Below are positions 17,158 to 26,762 of a stretch of 64,000 nucleotides of DNA, piece after piece. The notes under the pieces were generated by a model. That model made no database searches. It had not been told where the DNA came from and was given only the letters and a program-made list of their open reading frames with translations. A program made the position numbers and the translations under genes. Each line of letters opens with the position of its first letter. Position 1 is the stretch's first letter. The stretch comes from Mesorhizobium shangrilense (lineage in GTDB: Bacteria > Pseudomonadota > Alphaproteobacteria > Rhizobiales > Rhizobiaceae), in assembly GCF_040537815.1 (NCBI RefSeq), contig NZ_JBEWSZ010000001.1, positions 2,356,001-2,420,000 on the forward strand, in the 5' to 3' direction.

Positions 17158-17970
17158 ATGACAACAGCACAGATTTCCGCCGGAACCCTCATTCGTGAAT
17201 GGCGCACGCGCCGGCGGATGAGCCAACTCGACCTCGCCATGGAAGCGGATATCTCGCAGCGACATCTGAGTTTCGTCGAGAGCGGCCGGGCAGCGCCCTC
17301 GCGCGACATGGTGCTGCATCTGGCCGAGCAGCTGTCGATTCCTCTCCGGCAACGCAACCAATTGCTGCTGGCGGCAGGCTTCGCGCCTAGCTTTGGCGAA
17401 CGATCCCTTACCGATGCCTCGCTGGCGCCGGCGATGGCGGCTGTCGAGATCGTGCTTAAAGGGCATGAGCCCTTCCCGGCGCTGGCGGTGGACCGGCACT
17501 GGAATCTGGTTTCGGCCAACACCGCGCTCGCTCCCTTCCTGACGGGTGTCGCCGACGTCTCCTTGCTGACGCCGCCGGTCAACGTGCTTCGTCTCAGCCT
17601 GCACCCCGGTGGCATCGCGCCGCGCATCGTCAACCTCGCGGAATGGCGGGCGCATCTGCTCGAGCGGCTGAAGCACCAGAACGATGCCTCCGGCGACCCG
17701 GTGCTGGTCGAACTCGAGCAGGAGCTGCAAACTTATCCGTCAGGCTTGAAAGGCAGCCGGCCGACACCGGTCGAGCCGAGCGCGATCGTGCATCCGCTGC
17801 GACTGGCGCATGGCGATCGCGTGCTATCCTTCATCAGCACCATTACCGTGTTCGGCACGCCGCTGGACGTGACGTTGTCGGAACTGGCAATCGAATCCTT
17901 TTTCCCGGCCGACGAGCAGACACGGACGGTGCTGGTGCGGATGGCGAAGGAGCGGGCAGAAACGTCCTGA
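17158..17970 (+). CDS. XRE family regulator with MmyB-like ligand-binding domain
   Basis: The 270-residue protein has an N-terminal Cro/CI helix-turn-helix (LIREWRTRRRMSQLDLAMEADISQRHLSFVESGRAAPSRDMV, split across two helices) and a C-terminal MmyB-like PAS-type domain (AVDRHWNLVSANTAL, LRLSLHPGGIAPRIVNL, LRLAHGDRVLSFISTITVFGTPLDVTLSELAIESFFPAD). Members often repress a neighbouring transporter or dehydrogenase gene and may bind fatty acid-like ligands. Its stop is immediately adjacent to the stop of the convergent EamA transporter, so they do not share a promoter. The target is unknown. Confidence 0.9.
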   Translation: MTTAQISAGTLIREWRTRRRMSQLDLAMEADISQRHLSFVESGRAAPSRDMVLHLAEQLSIPLRQRNQLLLAAGFAPSFGERSLTDASLAPAMAAVEIVLKGHEPFPALAVDRHWNLVSANTALAPFLTGVADVSLLTPPVNVLRLSLHPGGIAPRIVNLAEWRAHLLERLKHQNDASGDPVLVELEQELQTYPSGLKGSRPTPVEPSAIVHPLRLAHGDRVLSFISTITVFGTPLDVTLSELAIESFFPADEQTRTVLVRMAKERAETS

Positions 17971-18948
17971 TTACCCCTCCGGCAGGGCGGCCTTTCGCGT
18001 GCGGGTGCGTTCCAGGCCGAGCTGGCGCTCGCGCCAGATGATGAAGAGGCCGGCAGCGACGACGATCACACCACCGATCAGTGTGTTGATGCTGGCGACA
18101 TCGCCAAAGACCAGATAGCCGACGACGACACCGAGGATCATCGATGTGTATTCGAAGGGCGCCACGACCGATGCTTCCGCATGGCGATAGGCAGCAGTCA
18201 TCAGGATCTGGCCGAGACCGCCGCAAAAGCCGGCGGTGACCAAGAGGCCTGCCTGCAGTGGCGTAAGCACCTGCCAGCCGAAAGGCAGCGACAAGAGTGA
18301 CATGACGCTGGCGGTCACCGAAAACCACAGCACGATGGTCGCGGTACGCTCGCTCTGCACGAGATTGCGGACCAGCAGCATGGCGATGGCCGAGATAGCC
18401 GCCGCGACCAGGGCGGCCGCGACGCCGAGCACTTCCTGGTCGTCGAGCGCCTCGTCGGAAGTCAGCAGGGTCAGTTCCGGCCACGAGATGATGAGCACGC
18501 CGACCAGGCCGACCGCGACCGCGCTCCATCGGTAGACTCGAATGGCTTCGCCGAGGAAGATCGAGCTGAACACGACCACCAGCAGCGGCTGCGCGTAGTT
18601 CAGTGTAATCGCCTCCGGCAGCGGCAGGCGGGTCAGCGCGAAGAATGTGAGCCCCATGGCGCAGACACCAACGAGACCACGGGCAATGTGGTTCAGGGGC
18701 CGCTTGGTCGTGAAGGCGGTGGCGAGCTTTCCCTTGAAGGCCAGGAAGGCGATGATCGGAAAGATGGCGAAGAAAGACCGGAAGAAGACGATCTGCCCCG
18801 CCGGCACGATGCCGGCCGCCTTGATGCAGGTCGACATGGCGACGAAAACCGCTACCGACATGACCTTGAGCATGATGCCGGTGAGCGCGTTGTGCCCGAC
18901 TGCATGATTGCTGGCTGCGACCGCAGGGTTGCCCGGACCGGCTGTCAC
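17971..18948 (-). CDS. EamA/DMT family permease
   Basis: The 325-residue integral membrane protein has about ten hydrophobic segments in two EamA repeats (first around GIMLKVMSVAVFVAMSTCIKAAG and IVFFRSFFAIFPIIAFLAF; second around ISAIAMLLVRNL, VASINTLIGGVIVVAAGLFIIW). It is similar in layout to the DMT carriers annotated as S-adenosylmethionine or threonine/homoserine transporters, but substrate cannot be assigned. A charged, low-complexity N-terminus of about 20 residues precedes the first helix. The palindromic repeat at 19003-19070 lies just upstream. Confidence 0.88.
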   Translation of the reverse strand: MTAGPGNPAVAASNHAVGHNALTGIMLKVMSVAVFVAMSTCIKAAGIVPAGQIVFFRSFFAIFPIIAFLAFKGKLATAFTTKRPLNHIARGLVGVCAMGLTFFALTRLPLPEAITLNYAQPLLVVVFSSIFLGEAIRVYRWSAVAVGLVGVLIISWPELTLLTSDEALDDQEVLGVAAALVAAAISAIAMLLVRNLVQSERTATIVLWFSVTASVMSLLSLPFGWQVLTPLQAGLLVTAGFCGGLGQILMTAAYRHAEASVVAPFEYTSMILGVVVGYLVFGDVASINTLIGGVIVVAAGLFIIWRERQLGLERTRTRKAALPEG

Positions 18949-19002
18949 TTCGAGTCCAACCCATCCCGATACAGTCGGGACGGGACTCTATCTTCTTGTT
19001 TG

Positions 19003-19070
19003 ACCATGATCTTTTCCAAAAACCGGTTCCGGTTTTCCGCTGACGCGGGTCTTCGGTTCGGGATCATGGT
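19003..19070. repeat. palindromic repeat, CCATGATC...GATCATGG type, overlapping a gene end
   Basis: Outer arms ACCATGATC and GATCATGGT are exact complements, enclosing TTTTCC, AAACCGG, CCGGTTTTCC and CTTCGGTTCGGG blocks that also pair in part. It is the same family as 333-376 and about 24 bases longer. Its right arm supplies the last codons and stop of the molybdenum hydroxylase gene on the minus strand (CCA TGA). Confidence 0.7.
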
Positions 19071-21370
19071 CTGGCTGCTTCCCTGATCGTCGCCCAGATG
19101 CGCGCGGGCGTTGCCGGCATGTCGATATGCTTAACGCCATAGGCACGATAAAGGGCGTCGGTCACCGCGTTCAACGCCGCAGGTGTCGACCCGATCGTGC
19201 CGGCCTCACCCGCGCCCTTGATGCCCAGCGCGTTGGTGGTCGACGGGACATTGCGGGTCTCGAAATGGAAGAACGGGAAATTGTCGGCGCGCGGCATGGC
19301 ATAGTCCATGAAACTCGCCGTCAGAAGCTGTCCGTCCTCGCCGTAGATCGTGTCCTCGGTCAACGCCTGGCCGATGCCCTGAACGACGCCGCCATGCACT
19401 TGGCCGGCGAGCAGGACCGGGTTCACCGTAACGCCGAAATCATCAACGATTGTGTAGCGGACAATGTCCGTCGTGCCGGTATCGGGATCGATCTCGACCT
19501 CGCAGATATGCGTGCCGTTCGGATAGGTGCATTCGTCCTGGACGAATTCGCCGAAGCCCTTGAGATCGTCCGGGGTCTTCGCGGCCTTGGCGATCGCCGA
19601 AAAATCGATGGTACGGTCGGTGCCGACAATGCGGGCAACCCCATCGGACAATTCGATGTCGCCAGCGGAGGCTTCCAGCTCGTCGGCGGCGATGCGCTTG
19701 ATCTTGTTGGCAAGGTCCTCGCCGGCACGTGACGCCGAAACGCCGCCGAGCGGAATGGAGCGCGAACCGCCGGTGCCGCCGCCAGCCTTCAACTCATCGG
19801 TATCGCCCTGTCGGACATGGATCTTATCAATGTCGAGATTGAGCTTTTCCGACAGGAACTGCGCATAGGCGGTCGCATGGCCCTGCCCGTTGGTCTGGGT
19901 GCCGATCTTCAACGTCACCGTGCCGTCGCCGTTCAATTCGACGAAGGCAGGCTCGGAGCCTGGAAAGGCACAGGCCTCGATATAGGTCGCCATGCCGATG
20001 CCACGGATCTTTCCCCCGGCTTTTGACTGGTCGAGCCGCTTCGGAAACGCCGTCCATTCGGACTTCTCGATGGCGCGATCCATGTGGCCAGCGAATTCAC
20101 CGTTGTCGTAGAGGCGACCGGTCTGCGTGCGGTAGGGAAACCGCTCGGGCCGAATGAAGTTGCGCCGGCGGATTTCCTCGACCGGAAGGCCGAGATCGTG
20201 GGCGCAGGCATCGACCAGCTTTTCCAACAGGAAGGCCGCCTCGGGGCGGCCAGCGCCGCGATAGGCATCGACCGGACAGGTGTTGGTGTAGAGACCGGTC
20301 ACCGAGACATCCAACGCCTGGATGTCGTAGACGCCGGTCGACATGGTGACGCCGATATAGGGGATGTAGGGGCCATATTGCGAGACATAGGCGCCGATAT
20401 TGGCGAGAAGGTCCACCTTCATGCCAAGGAAGCGGCCGTCCTTGTCCAGCGCCATCTCGGCGGCCACGACATTGTCGCGGCCTTGTGCGTCGGTGAGGAA
20501 GTGCTCCGTGCGGTCGCCCGCCCATTTCACCGGGCGGCCAAGGCGCCGGGCAGCCTCGAGCACCAGCGGGTATTCGCGATAGACGAAGCTCTTTGGCCCG
20601 AAACCGCCACCGACATCCGGCGTGATGACGCGCAGCTGGCCCTTCTTGATCTTGAACAGGTCCACCAGGATGGACTGCATGGAATGCACGCCCTGCGACC
20701 CGGTGGTCAGCACGAAGCGGTTCTCGGCGGTGTTCCATTCGCCGATCGCCGAGCGCGGCTCCATGTAGTTGCAGACCAGCCGGTTGTTGATGAATTCGAT
20801 GCGGGTGACATGATCGGCCCGGCCAAACGCCGCGTCGGTCTTGCCCTTGTCGCCCATGTGGTAACTGAAGGCACGGTTGGAGCCGAGTTCTGGCCAGACC
20901 AGCGGCGTACCTTCTGCCAGAGCCGTCGCAGTGCCGGATGCAGCGTCCTCGCTGTCGAAATCGACCTCTATCAGTTCTGCCGCATCCTGTGCCAGCGCGC
21001 GGCTGTCGGCGACGATGAAGGCTACAGCGTCGCCGACATAGTTGACGCGGTCGCGGCACAGGATCGGAATGTCCCGGGTCGGTGCCCTCGTTCCGTCCGG
21101 CTGCTTCTGCATCACGCCGGATTTGAGATCGCCCAGATGGGCGATATCCCTACCCGTCAACACCAGATGGACGCCATCAGCGGCCCTGGCCGCGTCGGTC
21201 GAAGCGATCGTGAAAGATCCCTTGGCCACGGGCGAGCGCAACACATAACCATGCAAAACGCCTGTCGGCTGGATATCGTCGGTATAACGGCCCTGGCCCT
21301 GGATGAAGGCAGCATCCTCGCGACGCAGCACGGAGGCGCCCATCCCGAATTTCGGCGTGATGACGGTCAT
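19064..21370 (-). CDS. xanthine dehydrogenase family molybdopterin-binding subunit, CoxL form II-like
   Basis: The 768-residue protein carries both halves of the large subunit of molybdenum hydroxylases: GASVLRREDAAFIQGQGRYTDD at the start, PDVGGGFGPKS, the AYRGAGRPE active-site loop, GTQTNGQGHATAYAQ, GGGTGGSRS and the catalytic Glu region GIKGAGEAGTIGS. The AYRGAGRPE form marks the form II group (not the CO-oxidising AYRCSFR form), which oxidises aldehydes, purines or aromatic N-heterocycles. The FAD and 2Fe-2S subunits normally encoded alongside are absent from both sides. Substrate unknown. GAGG precedes the ATG. Its stop lies in a repeat element. Confidence 0.92.
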   Translation of the reverse strand: MTVITPKFGMGASVLRREDAAFIQGQGRYTDDIQPTGVLHGYVLRSPVAKGSFTIASTDAARAADGVHLVLTGRDIAHLGDLKSGVMQKQPDGTRAPTRDIPILCRDRVNYVGDAVAFIVADSRALAQDAAELIEVDFDSEDAASGTATALAEGTPLVWPELGSNRAFSYHMGDKGKTDAAFGRADHVTRIEFINNRLVCNYMEPRSAIGEWNTAENRFVLTTGSQGVHSMQSILVDLFKIKKGQLRVITPDVGGGFGPKSFVYREYPLVLEAARRLGRPVKWAGDRTEHFLTDAQGRDNVVAAEMALDKDGRFLGMKVDLLANIGAYVSQYGPYIPYIGVTMSTGVYDIQALDVSVTGLYTNTCPVDAYRGAGRPEAAFLLEKLVDACAHDLGLPVEEIRRRNFIRPERFPYRTQTGRLYDNGEFAGHMDRAIEKSEWTAFPKRLDQSKAGGKIRGIGMATYIEACAFPGSEPAFVELNGDGTVTLKIGTQTNGQGHATAYAQFLSEKLNLDIDKIHVRQGDTDELKAGGGTGGSRSIPLGGVSASRAGEDLANKIKRIAADELEASAGDIELSDGVARIVGTDRTIDFSAIAKAAKTPDDLKGFGEFVQDECTYPNGTHICEVEIDPDTGTTDIVRYTIVDDFGVTVNPVLLAGQVHGGVVQGIGQALTEDTIYGEDGQLLTASFMDYAMPRADNFPFFHFETRNVPSTTNALGIKGAGEAGTIGSTPAALNAVTDALYRAYGVKHIDMPATPARIWATIREAARP

Positions 21371-21524
21371 GGATGCCTCGCGGGGATGATTGGAGAACGA
21401 ACGCCTGAAATAGGCATTGCTCTAGTTTTGTCGAGGGGCCGTTTCGTGTAAAGAGCGCGGACTTCGAATTTTTGGACGAACGGCCCGATCCACGGCCATT
21501 GGAATCGACAGGAAAACCCACGGA

Positions 21525-24170
21525 ATGCGCACGGACACTGGCCAGGTCTTCAAACTCGAAGACTATCGCCCAAACGACTACCTCATTCCGGAAACCAACC
21601 TGACCTTCCGCCTTTCACCGCAAGCCACGCGCGTTATTGCCGTGCTGACAGTCGAACGCCGCGGCGGAGTCTCGGCATCAGCGCCGCTGGTGCTGGACGG
21701 GGACGGGCTGACGCTGCTGCGTGTCGAGATCGACGGTCGCCCGCTGGAGCCGGCGGATTATATGGCGACGCCCGATCAATTGACGATCACCACAGTGCCG
21801 GCCACGCCGCGTTTCCAGCTCGTCATCGAAACGGAAGTCGCGCCCGCCGGCAACGAAACGCTGATGGGTCTCTATCGGTCCAGCAACGTCTACTGCACGC
21901 AATGCGAGGCCGAAGGCTTTCGCCGCATCACCTATTTTCTCGACCGCCCGGATGTCCTTTCCGTCTACACGGTGCGGATCGAAGCCCGGCGCGATGAAGC
22001 GCCGCTGCTGCTGTCCAATGGCAACCCGGTCGAAAGCGCCGATCTCACCGACGGTTGGCACTATGCGGTCTGGCACGACCCCTTCCCCAAGCCGTCCTAT
22101 CTGTTCGCCCTGGTGGCTGGAGATCTCGGCAAGGTCACCGACAGTTTCGTCACCATGTCCGGCCGAAAGGTCGAACTCGGCATCTATGTCGAGCCAGGCA
22201 AGGAAATGCTCGCCGGCTACGCCATGGATGCCCTGAAGCGGTCGATGCGATGGGACGAGGAGGCGTTCGGTTGCGAATACGACCTGGGTGTCTTCAACAT
22301 CGTCGCCGTGTCCGACTTCAACATGGGCGCCATGGAGAACAAGGGCCTCAACATCTTCAACGACAAATATGTTCTGGCCGATCAGGAGACCGCGACCGAC
22401 GCCGATTTCGCCAACATCGAGGCGATCATCGCGCATGAGTATTTCCACAATTGGACTGGCAACAGAATCACTTGCCGCGACTGGTTCCAGCTTTGCCTCA
22501 AGGAAGGGCTGACGGTTTTCCGCGATCACGAATTCTCCGCCGACCAGCGCTCCCGGGCGGTCAAGCGCATCGCCGAAGTGCGCACGCTGAGGGCGCATCA
22601 ATTTCCCGAGGACCAGGGCCCGCTGGCGCACCCGGTGCGGCCGCGCCGCTACCGCGAGATCAACAATTTCTACACGGCGACGGTCTACGAAAAGGGTTCG
22701 GAAGTGGTGCGCATGATCCGCACCATCCTCGGTGACGAGACCTTCCGGGCCGGCATGAACCTCTATTTCGAGCGTCATGATGGCCAGGCGGCGACGATCG
22801 AGGATTTCATAAAGGTATTCGAGGACGCTTCCGGCCGCGACCTACAGCAGTTCGCGCTCTGGTATCATCAGGCGGGCACTCCCAACCTGACCGTCAGTTC
22901 GACACACAATCCGGGATCGCGGGAATTCACCCTCGAAATCGAGCAATCCGTGCCGCCGACGCCGTCCGAAAGCCGCAAACGGCTGATGCATATTCCCCTC
23001 GCCTTCGGCCTGGTCGGTGCCGACGGTGAACCCGTCGCCTACAGCAGCGTGGAAGGCGCGACCGTGGAGAACGGAGTCATCCACATCCGCAAGCGCCGGC
23101 ATGTCGTGCGCTTCTCGGGTGTTGCCGAGCGGCCCGCCGTATCGCTCAATCGCGGCTTCTCGGCGCCGGTGACACTCTCGGTCGAACAGAAGGCCGACGA
23201 CCAGTTCTTCCTTGCCGGCCATGACAGCGACGCCTTCTCGCGCTGGCAAGCCTTCAACACAATCTTGACCGACGCGCTGATTGCCGCCTTCCGCCAGATC
23301 CTCGGCGGCAAGCCGTCCGTCTTCGCGTCACGGCTTACCGACCTTGCCGGCAAGATCGCCGGTGACGAAACGCTTGAGCCCGCCTACCGGGCACTGGCGC
23401 TGGCGCTTCCCAGCGAAGCCGACATCGCCCGTGACATCGGCAAGAACATTGATCCGGACGCTGTTTTCAGGAGCCGTGAAGCGTTGGCGCTGGCGATCGC
23501 CACGGCGAACAAGAAGCTATTTTCCGACCTCTACGATCACCTTGTCGACGATGACGCGTTCAGCCCGGATGCGGCGAGCGCCGGCCGACGTGCCCTGCGC
23601 AACATCTTGCTCGACTACCTCTCCCTGCTGCCCGCAGGCCGTGAGCTTGCGGCTGATCATTTCCATTCCGCGACCAACATGACGGATCGCGCGGCGGCAC
23701 TCACTGTGCTCGCGCACCGCCACCATGGTTCGCCGGAGGCGATCAAGGCGCTGGCCGATTTCGAGGCTGTATACGCTGACGATCCGTTGGTCATGGACAA
23801 GTGGCTCCAGATCCAGGCCAGCGTGCCGGGTCCGCAAACCGTCGACACTGTTCGCGCCCTCACCCGCCATTCAGCGTTCTCGATGGCCAACCCGAACCGG
23901 GTGCGCTCGCTGATCGGCACTTTCTCCAGCGCCAACCAGACCGGTTTCCATCGCGCCGACGGCGACGGCTACCGGTTTTTCACCGAGACGGTGCTGGAAG
24001 TCGAGAAGCGCAATCCACAGGTGGCCGCGCGGCTGGCGACGGCGCTCAGGTCGTGGCGTTCGCTCGAACCAGGCCGACAGGCCAAGGCCCGGGAAGCCCT
24101 GCTTGCGATTGCAAACGCCGAGAACCTGTCGGCTGATTTGCGCGACATCGTCGAGCGCACGCTGGTTTAG
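21525..24170 (+). CDS. pepN: aminopeptidase N
   Basis: The 881-residue M1 metallopeptidase matches the bacterial PepN layout: N-terminal beta domain, catalytic domain with NMGAMENKGLNIF and the zinc site HEYFHNWTGNRI plus the downstream Glu in LKEGLTVFRD, then the Ig-like and long helical C-terminal domains. It removes N-terminal residues from peptides in the cytoplasm, with broad specificity. The length agrees with E. coli PepN (870). It is divergent from the molybdenum hydroxylase gene (154 bases between) and is followed by 193 bases of AT-rich DNA before the next gene. Confidence 0.95.
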   Translation: MRTDTGQVFKLEDYRPNDYLIPETNLTFRLSPQATRVIAVLTVERRGGVSASAPLVLDGDGLTLLRVEIDGRPLEPADYMATPDQLTITTVPATPRFQLVIETEVAPAGNETLMGLYRSSNVYCTQCEAEGFRRITYFLDRPDVLSVYTVRIEARRDEAPLLLSNGNPVESADLTDGWHYAVWHDPFPKPSYLFALVAGDLGKVTDSFVTMSGRKVELGIYVEPGKEMLAGYAMDALKRSMRWDEEAFGCEYDLGVFNIVAVSDFNMGAMENKGLNIFNDKYVLADQETATDADFANIEAIIAHEYFHNWTGNRITCRDWFQLCLKEGLTVFRDHEFSADQRSRAVKRIAEVRTLRAHQFPEDQGPLAHPVRPRRYREINNFYTATVYEKGSEVVRMIRTILGDETFRAGMNLYFERHDGQAATIEDFIKVFEDASGRDLQQFALWYHQAGTPNLTVSSTHNPGSREFTLEIEQSVPPTPSESRKRLMHIPLAFGLVGADGEPVAYSSVEGATVENGVIHIRKRRHVVRFSGVAERPAVSLNRGFSAPVTLSVEQKADDQFFLAGHDSDAFSRWQAFNTILTDALIAAFRQILGGKPSVFASRLTDLAGKIAGDETLEPAYRALALALPSEADIARDIGKNIDPDAVFRSREALALAIATANKKLFSDLYDHLVDDDAFSPDAASAGRRALRNILLDYLSLLPAGRELAADHFHSATNMTDRAAALTVLAHRHHGSPEAIKALADFEAVYADDPLVMDKWLQIQASVPGPQTVDTVRALTRHSAFSMANPNRVRSLIGTFSSANQTGFHRADGDGYRFFTETVLEVEKRNPQVAARLATALRSWRSLEPGRQAKAREALLAIANAENLSADLRDIVERTLV

Positions 24171-24363
24171 TTCGTCCAGGCTCATTCGAGTAAGGTCGCG
24201 GCGGCCGGAAAGACATTATTTTAGTCTATTTTTAATATTTTTTTGCCGCGCCTATGGACAAGGCGAATCACCTTTGATTCTTTAATGGCGATTCGGAAGT
24301 GCGGCGTTTGCCGGATCGCCAAGCCTGTAGTCAGGGCATACTGAAAATCGGGGAGAGCCATTT

Positions 24364-26685
24364 ATGGCGAAGGCGGACGCGTGGGGCGCGCCCGGCGGGA
24401 CAGCTTTTGAGCGGCGTGAGACCCGAAGCGACGGTCTCGCCGGCAACACGCGGCTCATCGCCCAGCCTGCCTACAAAAGGCTGCTTGCAGCGGAGCCGCT
24501 TTTGCGCCGATCGATCCCCGCCCTCATCATCATTTTCCTGATCGTCGTCGCGGCGCTCAGGCTGCTGTCGCTCATGAACGAGCGCGACGACGTGGAACGT
24601 GACGCCAAGACAATCCTGGCGCTGGCGGCGGGCCAACTTGCCGGCGCGATCGCTGTTGATGCCAACATGGCGCCCGGCATGACGCAGGACCTCCTGGAAA
24701 GCACCAGCCGTCAGGCGGCGATGGGCCGAAGCCATGTGCTTGCGATCACCGACAGCAACTTCAAGATCGTTGCGGTGACGCCGCAATCGACACGCTGGGA
24801 AGGACGGACGCTTGACAGCCTGGTCCAGGGTGGCCAGCCGCTGTTCATGTTCGGCGATCGCGCCGGGGTCATGGATGTCAGCATCGGCGGAAAGGACTGG
24901 TACGCGGCCGTCAGCCTCGCAAATGGCAAGAAGGGCGCCGCGGCAGCGCTTGTTCCGCGGGAAGCGGTCTTCGATACCTGGCGCAAGACAGTGTCGCTGA
25001 ACGTCACGCTGTTCGTGCTGACGGCGGGCGTACTCATTGTCATCCTCTACGCGTATTTCGGCCAGGCGGCGCGGGCACAGGCCGCCGACCGTATCTATCT
25101 CGAGGCCCATCAGCGCATCGACATGGCGCTGGTTCGGGGCCGCTGCGGCCTGTGGGACTGGGACATGGTGCGCGGCAAGATGTACTGGTCGCGCTCGATG
25201 TACGACATGCTCGGCTACGAGCCCTGCGACACGATGCTGTCCTTCGGAGAGGTCGACGAGATCATTCACCCCGAGGATGGCGACTTGTTCCAGCTGGCCA
25301 ACAGGATCGTCTCACGCGAGATCGACCATATCGACCAGGTGTTCCGGATGCGGCACGCCGACGGGCAATGGGTGTGGATGCGCGCAAGGGCGCAGGTCAT
25401 CGACCCGGAGGCACCGGAAATCCAGTTGATCGGCATCGCCGTCGACGTCACCGAACAACGGCATCTGGCGTTGCGCTCCGAAGCCGCCGACCTTCGCTTG
25501 CGCACGGCCATCGAGAACATCAACGAATCCTTCGTGCTGTGGGATTCCACCCAGCGCCTCATCATGTGCAATTCGAAATACCAGAAGGACAACGGGCTGT
25601 CGGATCGCGACGTGATGCCCGGTGCCTCGCGCGCCATTCTGGAAGAGCGCATGCTGGCCTTCGCCTCCGAGCGGCGGCTGGCCAATGCCAACGGCCCGCA
25701 AGGCGGCGCCACCTTCGAACGGCAACTTGCAGACGGCCGCTGGCTGCAGGTAAACGAATTGCGCACCCGGGACGGCGGCATCGTCTCGGTCGGCTCCGAC
25801 ATCACCCAGATCAAGCTGCACCAGGAGAAGCTGGTGGACAGCGAACGCCGGCTGATGGCAACGATCCACGACCTCAGCCTCGCCCGCAGGGCGGAGGAAG
25901 AACGCTCCAGCGAACTGGTCGACCTCAACCGCAAATACATGAAGGAAACCGAGCGCGCGGAGGCGGCGAACCGGGCCAAATCCGAATTCCTCGCCAACAT
26001 GTCGCACGAGTTGCGCACGCCGCTGAACGCCATCATCGGCTTCTCGGAACTGATGGAGCAAGGCCTGTTCGGACCGCTGGGCTCGGAGCGCTACGAGGAA
26101 TATGCCACCGACATCAACAGCAGCGGCAAGTACCTGCTGGGCGTGATCAACGACATCCTCGACATGTCGAAGATCGAAGCCGGTCAATTCTCGATGGACC
26201 GCGAGGAGATCGATCTTGGGCCGCTGATCAGCGAAACGGTTCGTGTCGTCTCGCTGCAGGCTCAGGAAAAGTCGATTACCGTCGAAACCCGGATCGCCGA
26301 TGCGATCACGCTGTTCGCCGATCGCCGGGCGATCAAGCAGATCGTCATCAATCTTCTGTCCAACGCCGTGAAATTCACCGGCCAGGGCGGGCACATATCG
26401 GTCAGGGCCCGCAACACCTCAGGGGCGCTGATCCTGACGATCGAGGACAATGGCTGCGGCATTCCCAAGGAGGCGCTCAGCAAGCTCGGGCGCCCGTTCG
26501 AGCAGGTGCAGAACCAGTTCTCCAAGAGCCATGCGGGATCGGGCCTTGGCCTCGCCATCTCGCGCTCGTTGGCCGAGCTTCAGGGTGGTGCCCTGAAGAT
26601 CCGCTCGACGCAAGGCGTCGGCACGATCGTCTCGGTTCGCATTCCGGTTACAAAGGCGACATCGCAAATCAAAGTTGCCGCCTGA
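24364..26685 (+). CDS. membrane PAS sensor histidine kinase (PleC/DivJ/PdhS-like kinase domain)
   Basis: The 773-residue kinase has a charged N-terminus, a membrane helix at about residues 51-70 (ALIIIFLIVVAALRLL), a periplasmic sensor of about 140 residues, a second helix near 215-235 (LFVLTAGVLIVILYAYF), a PAS fold (CGLWDWDMVRGKMYWS), a second PAS-like domain (AIENINESFVLWDS), a coiled linker, and the kinase core. The phospho-acceptor is His548 in NMSHELRTPLNAIIGFSELM; the ATPase part has DNGCGIPKEALSKLG and GSGLGLAIS. This H-box with LGSERYEEYA and DILDMSKIEAGQ is typical of the kinases feeding DivK/PleD-type regulators. No response regulator is adjacent. Confidence 0.9.
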   Translation: MAKADAWGAPGGTAFERRETRSDGLAGNTRLIAQPAYKRLLAAEPLLRRSIPALIIIFLIVVAALRLLSLMNERDDVERDAKTILALAAGQLAGAIAVDANMAPGMTQDLLESTSRQAAMGRSHVLAITDSNFKIVAVTPQSTRWEGRTLDSLVQGGQPLFMFGDRAGVMDVSIGGKDWYAAVSLANGKKGAAAALVPREAVFDTWRKTVSLNVTLFVLTAGVLIVILYAYFGQAARAQAADRIYLEAHQRIDMALVRGRCGLWDWDMVRGKMYWSRSMYDMLGYEPCDTMLSFGEVDEIIHPEDGDLFQLANRIVSREIDHIDQVFRMRHADGQWVWMRARAQVIDPEAPEIQLIGIAVDVTEQRHLALRSEAADLRLRTAIENINESFVLWDSTQRLIMCNSKYQKDNGLSDRDVMPGASRAILEERMLAFASERRLANANGPQGGATFERQLADGRWLQVNELRTRDGGIVSVGSDITQIKLHQEKLVDSERRLMATIHDLSLARRAEEERSSELVDLNRKYMKETERAEAANRAKSEFLANMSHELRTPLNAIIGFSELMEQGLFGPLGSERYEEYATDINSSGKYLLGVINDILDMSKIEAGQFSMDREEIDLGPLISETVRVVSLQAQEKSITVETRIADAITLFADRRAIKQIVINLLSNAVKFTGQGGHISVRARNTSGALILTIEDNGCGIPKEALSKLGRPFEQVQNQFSKSHAGSGLGLAISRSLAELQGGALKIRSTQGVGTIVSVRIPVTKATSQIKVAA

Positions 26686-26762
26686 ACGCCCAGAAGCCTA
26701 TGTTGGGAATGCGGCCCCGGCGGTCGGCGCCGCCGGAACCTGTTCAGGTTCATGGACCATGA

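Noticed and set aside
16018..17730. 570-codon minus-strand open frame over the uracil-DNA glycosylase and XRE genes
   Set aside because: It is antisense to two genes with clear family motifs, has no start signal, and its composition is typical of shadow frames in high-GC DNA.
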